Assembly: GCF_003583405.1 (NCBI RefSeq)
Contig: NZ_QXEC01000001.1
Coordinates: forward strand, 1 to 64,000
DNA: 64,000 nt
Source of the DNA: Micromonospora radicis
GTDB taxonomy: Bacteria; Actinomycetota; Actinomycetes; Mycobacteriales; Micromonosporaceae
Reading direction: 5' to 3'
Shown piece by piece: positions 8,421 to 15,778 of this stretch. Each line of letters opens with the position of its first letter. The first letter of the stretch is position 1. The notes under the pieces were generated by a model. That model was not told the origin of the DNA and searched no databases. It saw nothing but the letters and a program-made list of their open reading frames with translations. Made by a program: the position numbers and the translations under genes.

Positions 8421-9002
8421 ATGGGCAGGGGCGTCACGCTGAGCATCGCCGCTGGGCTGCTCTGTCTGCTGGCGGTAGTCGTGATCGGTGGGGCGCTGGT
8501 CGCCTACAACCGGTTGGTGCGCCGCCGTAACCAGGTGCTGGCCTCCTGGGCGCAGATCGACGTCCAGCTCAAACGCCGTTACGACCTGGTGCCCAACCTG
8601 GTGGAGACGGTACGCGGCTACGCGTCGCACGAACGCGCCACGCTGGACGCGGTGGCCGCGGCCCGGAGCACCGCGATCGCCGCGGCCGGCACCCCGGGGG
8701 CCGCCGACCGGGCCGACGCGGAGAACGTCCTCACCCACGCCCTCGGTCGACTCTTCGCCCTCGCCGAGGCGTACCCGGAGCTGAAGGCGAACCAGAACTT
8801 CGCCGCGTTGCAGGGCGAACTGGCCCGCACCGAAGACAAGATCGCGTACGCGCGGCAGTTCTACAACAGCGCCGTGCAGACGTTCAACACCAGCGTGCAG
8901 ACCATCCCCACCAACCTGATCGCCGGGATCGCCGGGTTCCGCCCGATGGACTTCTTCCAGGCCGTCGACGGCGAACGTGCGGCCGTCCAGGTGCGGTACT
9001 GA
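8421..9002 (+). CDS. LemA family membrane-anchored protein
   Basis: A 193-residue protein with one N-terminal helix (residues ~6-30) followed by the LemA coiled helical domain: YNRLVRRRNQVLASWAQIDV, KRRYDLVPNLVETVRGYA and YPELKANQNFAALQGELA, ending at NTSVQTIPTNLIAGIAGFRP. LemA proteins sit with the N-terminus outside and the helical domain associated with the membrane; their role is unclear. ATG at 8421 follows GGGGAG. It is 13 bases upstream of a large membrane protein, a pairing seen in many genomes. Confidence 0.88.
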   Translation: MGRGVTLSIAAGLLCLLAVVVIGGALVAYNRLVRRRNQVLASWAQIDVQLKRRYDLVPNLVETVRGYASHERATLDAVAAARSTAIAAAGTPGAADRADAENVLTHALGRLFALAEAYPELKANQNFAALQGELARTEDKIAYARQFYNSAVQTFNTSVQTIPTNLIAGIAGFRPMDFFQAVDGERAAVQVRY

Positions 9003-9015
9003 CGGCCGGAACACG

Positions 9016-10866
9016 ATGGACCCTCGACTCCTGCTCGATCTGGCGGTGGGCGGGGCCGCCCTCGGTGGCTGGTTCGCCGCGTACGGCGCCGTCCGGCTGG
9101 CCACCCGGCCGGCCGACCCGACGCCCGCACCGGCCACCATGGAACTCGGTGCCGAACCCCCGGCCCTGGTCAGCCTGCTGGTCAACCGCTGGACGGTCAC
9201 CGAGGACGCGGCCGAGTCGACGTTGCTCGACCTCGCCGCCCGGGGCTTCGTCGAGCTGCGCCAGCCGGGCGACGACCCGCGGCAGACCACCCTGCACCTG
9301 CCCCCGGTGCCGCCCGACGACAGTGCGCTGCGCCCGTACGAGCGTCGGGTGCTCGACCGGGTGCGCGGCCTGGCGGTCGACGGGGTGCTGCCGCTGACCG
9401 CGTTGACCTTCCGTGACCCGGCCCGGGCGAAGTCGTGGAACAAGCGGCTGCGCGCGCAGGTGGTGGCCGACGCCAGGGCGGCGGGGCTGTCCCGGCGCCG
9501 CTTCGGCCCGACGGTGACCACGGCGCTGTCCGCCGCCGCGTTGCTCGCCGGCGTCGTCGTCGGCCTCGCCGCCGCCCACTACGGCAGCTGGCGCGGCACG
9601 GAGGACAACCCGGGTCTGGCCGCCGGGGTCTTCACCTTCGCGGTGCTGTCCGCCATCGCCGGTGCGACGCCCGGTGAACGCGACACGCCGCTGGGCCGTC
9701 AGCTGGCGGCGCGCTGGCTCGGGGTACGCGCCTGGCTGCGCGGGCACGAGCAGTTCGACGAACTGCCGCCGGCCGCGGTGGCGATCTGGGACCGCTACCT
9801 GGCCTACGGTGCCGCCGTCGGCGCCACCCGGCTGACCAGCGCCGTGCTCGACCTCGGGATGGGGGACCGGAGTCTGGTCTGGTCGTCGTACGGCGGCACC
9901 TGGCACCGCGTGCGGGTGCGTTACCCACGCGGGTCGCGGTACGGCAAGACGATGCCGAAGCTGCTGTTCAGCGCGGCGATCAGCGGCGCGGTGGGCGGCT
10001 TCGCGCTGAAACTCTTCGGCCCGTCGGCCGACCTCTTCTCGACCGGCAGCTATCCGGGCGCGCGGACCTTCGCCCTGGTCGCCGCCGGTATCGTCGCGGG
10101 CGCCGTGCTGCTGCTCGCCTCCGGCGGCTACACCCTGGTACGCGGCCTGGCGGATCTGCTCACCGAGCGCACCGTCACCGGCGAGGTGCTCTGGGTGCAG
10201 GTGTGGAAGTCGACCTCCCAGGGGGAGAACCAGCCGGCCCGACCGTGGCTGCACTACCTGGCGGTGGACGACGGCAGTGGCGATCGCACCACCGCCTGGG
10301 GGCTGCCCAGCCAGTGGGCCGGCGACTGCCACGACGGGGACACCGTGACGCTCCGGGTGCGTCCCTGGACCCGGCGGGTGGTCGGCTTCGCGGTGGTCGG
10401 GCACGGCCGCTCGCGGAGCTTGGCGGAGGCGACCGTACCGGAGACCACGGGGGTGGCGGCGGCCCGCGCGGGCGCACCGTCGGTCACGCCGCAGGCGTTG
10501 TTCCCGCCCGAGGAGGTCGGCCAGGCGGTGGGGCTGCCGGTCCGCCCGGCCGAGGCGGTGGATCTGCCCGGCCCGCTGACCGGTGTCCAGTTCCGGGCGG
10601 CCGGCGACGGTGCCGCCGTGCTGGCGGTGCAGACCGTCGCCGGTACGGCGGGGCAGTGGATCTGGCGGCTCAACGCCCGGGGCCAGGAACTGCCCGGCGT
10701 CGGCGACGGGGCGTACCTGGCGGGGGAGCGGGCCGTGCTGCGGGTCGGCGACCGGGTGGTGTTGCTGACCCTGCTCGGCGTCGCCCGAGGCCGGGCGGCC
10801 TATCTGCCGTGGCTGCTGGCGCAGGCCGCCGCCCGGGCGGCGGGCCGCGACGAGGCGGTCAGCTGA
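9016..10866 (+). CDS. DUF2207-like multi-pass membrane protein (LemA partner)
   Basis: A 616-residue protein with a N-terminal helix (~8-25), a soluble winged-helix-like part (SLLVNRWTVTEDAAESTLLD, LAARGFVELRQPGD), then two hydrophobic pairs at about 175-235 and 325-385, and a long soluble C-terminal domain. The order and the neighbour LemA recall DUF2207 proteins. The function is unknown; an envelope role is inferred from topology and context. ATG at 9016 is 13 bases after the lemA stop, so the two are likely one transcript. Confidence 0.65.
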   Translation: MDPRLLLDLAVGGAALGGWFAAYGAVRLATRPADPTPAPATMELGAEPPALVSLLVNRWTVTEDAAESTLLDLAARGFVELRQPGDDPRQTTLHLPPVPPDDSALRPYERRVLDRVRGLAVDGVLPLTALTFRDPARAKSWNKRLRAQVVADARAAGLSRRRFGPTVTTALSAAALLAGVVVGLAAAHYGSWRGTEDNPGLAAGVFTFAVLSAIAGATPGERDTPLGRQLAARWLGVRAWLRGHEQFDELPPAAVAIWDRYLAYGAAVGATRLTSAVLDLGMGDRSLVWSSYGGTWHRVRVRYPRGSRYGKTMPKLLFSAAISGAVGGFALKLFGPSADLFSTGSYPGARTFALVAAGIVAGAVLLLASGGYTLVRGLADLLTERTVTGEVLWVQVWKSTSQGENQPARPWLHYLAVDDGSGDRTTAWGLPSQWAGDCHDGDTVTLRVRPWTRRVVGFAVVGHGRSRSLAEATVPETTGVAAARAGAPSVTPQALFPPEEVGQAVGLPVRPAEAVDLPGPLTGVQFRAAGDGAAVLAVQTVAGTAGQWIWRLNARGQELPGVGDGAYLAGERAVLRVGDRVVLLTLLGVARGRAAYLPWLLAQAAARAAGRDEAVS

Positions 10867-10875
10867 GCGAGCGTA

Positions 10876-10903
10876 TTGACTTTTGCCAGCTGTGTAAAAA
10901 GAT
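10876..10903 (+). promoter_or_regulatory. Candidate promoter of the CopC-like gene
   Basis: TTGACT at 10876-10881, a 16-base spacer and AAAGAT at 10898-10903. The AT-rich run stands out against the GC-rich surroundings and lies 44 bases before the chosen start. The -10 is a weak match, so this is tentative. Confidence 0.35.
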
Positions 10904-10946
10904 GGACGCGTATCGACCAAAGCTGCGTCGTCGTGAGGATGAAGCG

Positions 10947-13055
10947 ATGCGTCCACTCCCTCGGACCCCGGTGCGTGCCCTCTCCGGCCTGCTCGCGCTG
11001 GTCCTCGCCACGGCGGTCGCGGTGCTCGCCGCCGCCCCACCGGCAGCGGCCCACGGGGGTCTGGCGATGTCCACCCCGAAGGCCGACGCCACGGTGGACG
11101 AACCACTGACGACGGTGCAGCTCTACTTCACCGAGCAGGTGGCCGGCAACGCCTACTTCGCGGTCACCGCGCCCGGCGGCGCCCGGGTCGACAACGGCTG
11201 GACCCACGGGGCAGCCGCGCCGCTGGACCAGCCGGTGCGGGAGTACTTCCTGGTCGACGGCGTCTTCGAGCCCCGCGAGTACACCACCGGTTTCCCGGCG
11301 GTGGTGAACCTGGCACACCTGCCGTCGGCCGGGCAGTACACGGTGAGCTATCTGTCGGTGGCCTCGGACGGCGAGCCGGTGCGGGGCACGATGAGCTTCC
11401 GCTACACCGGCCCGGTGACCCCGGCACCGGCCGGTTGGAACCCACCCACCGACCAACCCGACCCCGCCCTGCTGGCCGCCGCCGACCAGCACGGGCACGA
11501 TTCGGGCTCCTCGCCGGCACCCCCCGCCCCGCCGGGGTCGCCACCAGCGGCAGCCGGGCCGGCCCCGGCCGCCGACGGCGGCCTCGGTGCGGGCGCCTGG
11601 GCCGCGATCGTCGTGGCCGTCGTGGCCGCGTTGGTCGGCCTCCTGCTCTGGCGTCGGCGGCCCCTCGCCGTGGCTCGGTTCTTCGGTCGGGCTCCGGCGC
11701 CCGTCGCGCGCGGCCGGCGGACCGGCCCGCCGGCCCGGGCGAGGAAGAACGCGGCCGCGCGGGCCGGCAAGGCGACCCGCACCGGGGGCGCCGCCGCCCC
11801 GACCGGCACGGCGGCGGGTCGTGGCAACGCGACCGGCACGACCGCGGGTCGTGGCAACGCGACCGGCACGACCGCGGGTCGTGGCAGGGGCTCGGGTGCC
11901 GGCGGCACCTCGGGCACCGGCCGCCGCAACGTGGTACCGGCCGCCCGCCGGGGCGGCGCGGCGGTCACCGCCAGCGTCGTACCGGCCACCGCCAGCGCGC
12001 CGCCGGTCAGCGAGGTCGCCGCCGGGCAACCGACCCCGGCCGGCGGCGTGGTCACGGCCGACGGGCCCGACCCGCGGCCGGCCGAGGTCACCCCGGCCTC
12101 CGGGCTGGACGGTGCCGAGGCGGCGCCCGGCTCCGGGGTGGGCAACGCGCGGCTCGCCCTGCTCGTCGGCGGGTTGGTGATCACCCTGCTGGCCGGATTC
12201 GGGCTCGGTCGGCTCGGGGCCACCGAACAACAGGTCACCGAAGGGGCGCGGCCCGGCGGCGGCCTGCCCGTCGCCGGATCGGCCGGGGACGGGCACCAGC
12301 ACGCGCCGGGCACCGGAGCGCATTCGCATGCCGGCGACGGCACGGACCAGACGCAGACCACCGGGGCGTGGGTCAGTGCCGCCGGGTACACCCTGCAACC
12401 GGTGCAGCGGTCCCAGCCGCCCGGCACCCCCGTCGACTACCAGTTCCGCATCGTCGACGCCAACCGGCAGGCGGTGACCGAGTTCGCGGTCGTCCACGAG
12501 AAGCCGCTGCACCTCATCGTGGTGGGTCGTGATCTCAGCGGCTACCAGCACCTGCACCCGACGATGACCGGCGAGGGGCTCTGGAGCGTGCCGCTGGACC
12601 TGCCCCGGGCCGGCGACTACCGGGTGTACGCCGACTTCACCGTCGGCGCCGCCGACGGCCGGCAGCTGCCGTTGGTGCTGGGCGTCGACCACCAGGTGCC
12701 GGGGGTGTACACGTCCGCGCAGCTGCCGCCGCCCCGTCCGGAGGCCACCACCGGGCCGTTCACCGTGTCGATGGAGGGTACGCCGACGATCGGGCTGAGC
12801 GCCCCGGTCGTGCTGCGGGTCGCCGACGGATCCGGCCCGGCGGCGCTGGAGCCGTACCTGGGCGCGTACGGGCATCTGGTGGTGGTCCGCGAGGGCGATC
12901 TGGGCTATGTGCACGTGCACCCGGAGCCGGAGCTGGTCGACGGGGCGGTCAAGTTCTGGCTGACCGTGCCGAGCGCCGGCCGGTACCGGGCGTTCTTCGA
13001 CTTCCAGGTGGAGGGGAAGGTGCACACCGCCGACTACACGATCGACCTGAGCTGA
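10947..13055 (+). CDS. CopC-domain membrane protein with long linker and second extracytoplasmic domain
   Basis: A 702-residue protein. A Sec signal (1-35) ends AAA before His36, so the mature protein would begin with His as in the copper chaperone CopC; residues 36-165 carry the CopC/YcnJ N-domain (HGGLAMSTPKADATV). A helix at ~214-236 is followed by a ~165-residue basic, Gly/Thr/Ala-rich linker, a second helix at ~402-422, a His-rich stretch (DGHQHAPGTGAHSHAGDG) and a beta-rich C-terminal domain (470-702) with HLHP and HVHPEPE motifs. Copper handling at the envelope is inferred. ATG at 10947 has GAGG 8 bases upstream; an in-frame ATG at 10902 lies within the presumed promoter. Confidence 0.7.
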   Translation: MRPLPRTPVRALSGLLALVLATAVAVLAAAPPAAAHGGLAMSTPKADATVDEPLTTVQLYFTEQVAGNAYFAVTAPGGARVDNGWTHGAAAPLDQPVREYFLVDGVFEPREYTTGFPAVVNLAHLPSAGQYTVSYLSVASDGEPVRGTMSFRYTGPVTPAPAGWNPPTDQPDPALLAAADQHGHDSGSSPAPPAPPGSPPAAAGPAPAADGGLGAGAWAAIVVAVVAALVGLLLWRRRPLAVARFFGRAPAPVARGRRTGPPARARKNAAARAGKATRTGGAAAPTGTAAGRGNATGTTAGRGNATGTTAGRGRGSGAGGTSGTGRRNVVPAARRGGAAVTASVVPATASAPPVSEVAAGQPTPAGGVVTADGPDPRPAEVTPASGLDGAEAAPGSGVGNARLALLVGGLVITLLAGFGLGRLGATEQQVTEGARPGGGLPVAGSAGDGHQHAPGTGAHSHAGDGTDQTQTTGAWVSAAGYTLQPVQRSQPPGTPVDYQFRIVDANRQAVTEFAVVHEKPLHLIVVGRDLSGYQHLHPTMTGEGLWSVPLDLPRAGDYRVYADFTVGAADGRQLPLVLGVDHQVPGVYTSAQLPPPRPEATTGPFTVSMEGTPTIGLSAPVVLRVADGSGPAALEPYLGAYGHLVVVREGDLGYVHVHPEPELVDGAVKFWLTVPSAGRYRAFFDFQVEGKVHTADYTIDLS
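11801..11886 (+). repeat. 30-bp in-frame tandem repeat in the CopC-protein linker
   Basis: Two exact 30-base units at 11821-11850 and 11851-11880 (each encoding GRGNATGTTA in rotation), preceded by a degenerate 20-base partial copy and followed by a short one. The repeat keeps the frame and lengthens the basic linker between the two helices. Confidence 0.85.
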
Positions 13056-13177
13056 CCCGACGCTCTACGGTGATCAATCGGTGGGATTCCCCGAGCTGGC
13101 ATTCTGGCATGGGAGCGTGCACATAGGACTCCGCAGGGCTGTTTCAGGGATATTTCCGGCGAGTATTGATGAAGGTC

Positions 13178-13206
13178 TTGACGAGGGTTGTTAACGCTAA
13201 CAGCAT
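13178..13206 (+). promoter_or_regulatory. Candidate promoter of the GH43 gene cluster
   Basis: TTGACG at 13178-13183, 17-base spacer, CAGCAT at 13201-13206. The -35 is good and the -10 weak. A LacI-type palindrome fills the spacer, consistent with steric repression. Confidence 0.45.
13189..13202 (+). promoter_or_regulatory. LacI-family-type operator TGTTAACGCTAACA
   Basis: Inverted repeat TGTTA/TAACA around a central CG, the classic LacI-family half-site arrangement. It lies between the -35 and -10 of the candidate promoter, 41 bases before the GH43 start. No intact LacI-family gene is in the window, so the cognate regulator is elsewhere. Control by arabino-oligosaccharide is inferred from the downstream enzymes. 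Confidence 0.65.
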
Positions 13207-13242
13207 TAAGGCTTCGTAACGCCCGTGTCTGGAGCTGATGTC

Positions 13243-15696
13243 ATGCCTGCGTTCGCCGCATCCACCATCTCCGATCCGCAAGCCCGTCGTCGCGCCCGCC
13301 GGCGCTGGATCCCGACCGTCCTGACCGGAGTGCTCGTCGCCGCCGGGCTGACGTTGCCCGGTACCGCCGCACAGGCCGCCGAGGACTGGTCGCCCCGCTC
13401 GTCGTACACCTCGACCGACCGGGGAGACGGCAGCTACACCGTGCCGCTGCTGCGCTCCGACGTGCCGGACATCGGCGTGGAACGCGTCCCCGCCGCCGAG
13501 AACGACGAGGGCCGGGACATCTACTACATGATCAGCACCACCATGCACCTGAGCCCCGGTGCGCCGATCATGAAGTCGTACGACCTGGTCAACTGGGAGA
13601 TCGTCAACTACGTGTTCGACCGGGCCAGCATCGGCGACTCGTTCTCGCTACGTAACGGGCAGAACTCGTACGGCCAGGGCCAGTGGGCGTCCTCGCTGCG
13701 CTACCACGACGGCATGTTCTACGTCGCGTTCAACACCAACAACCTGGGTGGCGCGTACATCTACCGCACCGACGACATCGAGCACGGTGCCTGGCAGCGG
13801 ACGGCCCTCGGTCGCGGCCTGCACGACCCGTCGCTCTTCTTCGACCTCGACGGCACGCCGTACATCTTCTACGGCAACGGCAACATCAGCGCGGTACGAC
13901 TCAACGCCGGGCTGACCGCCGTGGTGCAGGACTACCCGAACGTCTTCACCGCGAACAACTACGCGGGGCAGCCGTTCATCGGCGGCCTGTTCGAGGGCGC
14001 CCAGTTCTACTACATCGACGGCTACTACTACGCCGTCATCATCACCTGGCCCTCCGGGCAGGGCCGTCAGGTCGTCATGCTCCGTTCGCCGGAACTGCTC
14101 GGCCGCCACACCTCCGCGGGTGGGGTGAACACCTACGAGGCCCGGGGCGTGCTCAACTCCAACGGCTTCGCCCAGGGCAGCCTGGTCCCGATCGCCGGTG
14201 CGGACGGCGCGACCAACTGGTACGGCATGTTCTTCCGGGACACCTTCCCGATCGGCCGCATCCCCGCGCTCATCCCCGCCACCTGGTCCGGCGGCTGGCC
14301 GACCTTCGGCACCAACGGTGTGGTGCCGGTGGAGGGCGCGTTCGCCAAGCCGATCGCGCTGAGCCCGGAGCAGGAGCGGTTCGAACGGCAGAAGAGCGTC
14401 GTCGCCTCCGACGACTTCGCCAACGACGCCCCGCACAAGGCGTACCGCGACGAGGAGTGGACCACGTCGGACCCGGCGATCGCCGCGGAGATCGCCCCCA
14501 ACGGGTCGCGGCTGGACATGGCGTGGGAGTGGAACCACGCCCCCGACAACCGGTACTGGTCGCTGACCGACCGGGACGGCTGGCTGCGACTGACCACCGG
14601 CAAGGTGGTCACCGGCCAGTACGTCTACACGAAGCTGTCGAACCGCGCGGAACTGGCCTGGTTCGAGGAAGCCCGCAACACGCTCTCGCAGCGGACGTTC
14701 GGGCCACGGCAGTCGGCCGAGACCAGGATGGACATCTCCGCGATGCGCGACGGTGACGTGGCCGGGCTGGCCGCGTACAACCGGGGTTTCTCGTACGTGG
14801 CGGTCAAGCGGACCGGCGGGGTGAACACGCTCGGCGTGGTCAACCGGGGGCAGCCCTTCGCGGTCGACCTCGACCAGGCGACGCTGGAGAACTTCCTGCC
14901 GGGCACCACGGTGTCGCTGGGGGACGCGACCGAGGTGCACGTCAAGGCCGACCTGGACTTCGCCTCGCCGACCGGGCAGCTCTGGACCACGTTCTACTAC
15001 AGCCTCGACGGGCTGACGTGGACGCAGCTGGGCAACCGGGTCGGGCCGCAGACCCTGGACGGCAGCCTCGCCCACTTCATGGGGCACCGGGTCGGCCTGT
15101 TCAACTACGCCACCCAGCAGAGCGGCGGGCACATCGACTTCGACCACTACCTGCTCAGCGACACGCTGACCGCGCAGAACCGGCCACTGGACACCGGGGC
15201 CCTCGACGCGGCCATCGCGTACGCGGCCACGCTCGACGAGTCGGCGTACCCGGCCGACGCCTGGGCCGCGATGGACGCCGCGCTCGCGGCGGCGACGTCG
15301 GCGCGGGCCGGTCAGTTCGGCACCCAGAACCAGATCGACGCCCCGGAACGCGCCCTCAGCTTCCAACTCGCCCGGCTCGGCGTGCTCCGCGGCGACCCGC
15401 CGCAGCTCCCGGTGACCGTCACCGCGCAGGCGCGGTGTGTGGCCGGCAAGGCGTACGTGGCGGTGCAGGCGCGCAACGACCACGACGCGCCGGTGGCCGT
15501 GGTGCTGGAGACGGCGTACGGCCAGCGGTCGGTGGCGCAGGTGGCACCGGGTGCCAACGCCTTCCAGCAGTTCGCCGTCCGGACCGCCGCGGTTCCGGCC
15601 GGTACGGCGACCGTCCGGGTCACCGGGACGGTCGACGCCAGCGCCGTGACGACCGTCCGCGCCGCCGGATACCCCGCCGCCAGCTGCGGCGGCTGA
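13243..15696 (+). CDS. Secreted GH43 family glycosidase (xylosidase/arabinofuranosidase type) with C-terminal modules
   Basis: An 817-residue secreted protein. Signal peptide about 1-45, ending AAQAAED. Residues ~60-385 are a five-bladed GH43 propeller with SDVPDIGVERV (Asp73/Asp76 in the base position), DIYYMISTTMHLSPGAPIMK and DLVNWEIVNYV, resembling GH43 subfamily 12. A beta-sandwich typical of C-terminal xylosidase domains follows (~395-650), then a FIVAR-like helical segment (~660-715) and a ~95-residue module (722-815) shared with the next gene. It likely removes arabinose or xylose from hemicellulose side chains. ATG at 13243 follows GGAG by 8 bases. Confidence 0.85.
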   Translation: MPAFAASTISDPQARRRARRRWIPTVLTGVLVAAGLTLPGTAAQAAEDWSPRSSYTSTDRGDGSYTVPLLRSDVPDIGVERVPAAENDEGRDIYYMISTTMHLSPGAPIMKSYDLVNWEIVNYVFDRASIGDSFSLRNGQNSYGQGQWASSLRYHDGMFYVAFNTNNLGGAYIYRTDDIEHGAWQRTALGRGLHDPSLFFDLDGTPYIFYGNGNISAVRLNAGLTAVVQDYPNVFTANNYAGQPFIGGLFEGAQFYYIDGYYYAVIITWPSGQGRQVVMLRSPELLGRHTSAGGVNTYEARGVLNSNGFAQGSLVPIAGADGATNWYGMFFRDTFPIGRIPALIPATWSGGWPTFGTNGVVPVEGAFAKPIALSPEQERFERQKSVVASDDFANDAPHKAYRDEEWTTSDPAIAAEIAPNGSRLDMAWEWNHAPDNRYWSLTDRDGWLRLTTGKVVTGQYVYTKLSNRAELAWFEEARNTLSQRTFGPRQSAETRMDISAMRDGDVAGLAAYNRGFSYVAVKRTGGVNTLGVVNRGQPFAVDLDQATLENFLPGTTVSLGDATEVHVKADLDFASPTGQLWTTFYYSLDGLTWTQLGNRVGPQTLDGSLAHFMGHRVGLFNYATQQSGGHIDFDHYLLSDTLTAQNRPLDTGALDAAIAYAATLDESAYPADAWAAMDAALAAATSARAGQFGTQNQIDAPERALSFQLARLGVLRGDPPQLPVTVTAQARCVAGKAYVAVQARNDHDAPVAVVLETAYGQRSVAQVAPGANAFQQFAVRTAAVPAGTATVRVTGTVDASAVTTVRAAGYPAASCGG

Positions 15697-15713
15697 CGCC
15701 CCGCCCGAGCTGT

Positions 15714-15741
15714 CCCGGGGCCGGTGCACGCCGGCCCCGGG
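15714..15741 (+). terminator. Intercistronic GC hairpin after the first GH43 gene
   Basis: Perfect 11-bp stem (15714-15724 with 15731-15741) and a 6-base loop, 18 bases past the stop. No U-tract follows, and the next gene starts 38 bases later, so it may be an attenuator or mRNA stabiliser rather than a full terminator. Confidence 0.6.
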
Positions 15742-15778
15742 ATGTCGATGACCCCCACCACCACTAGGAGGACATCTC

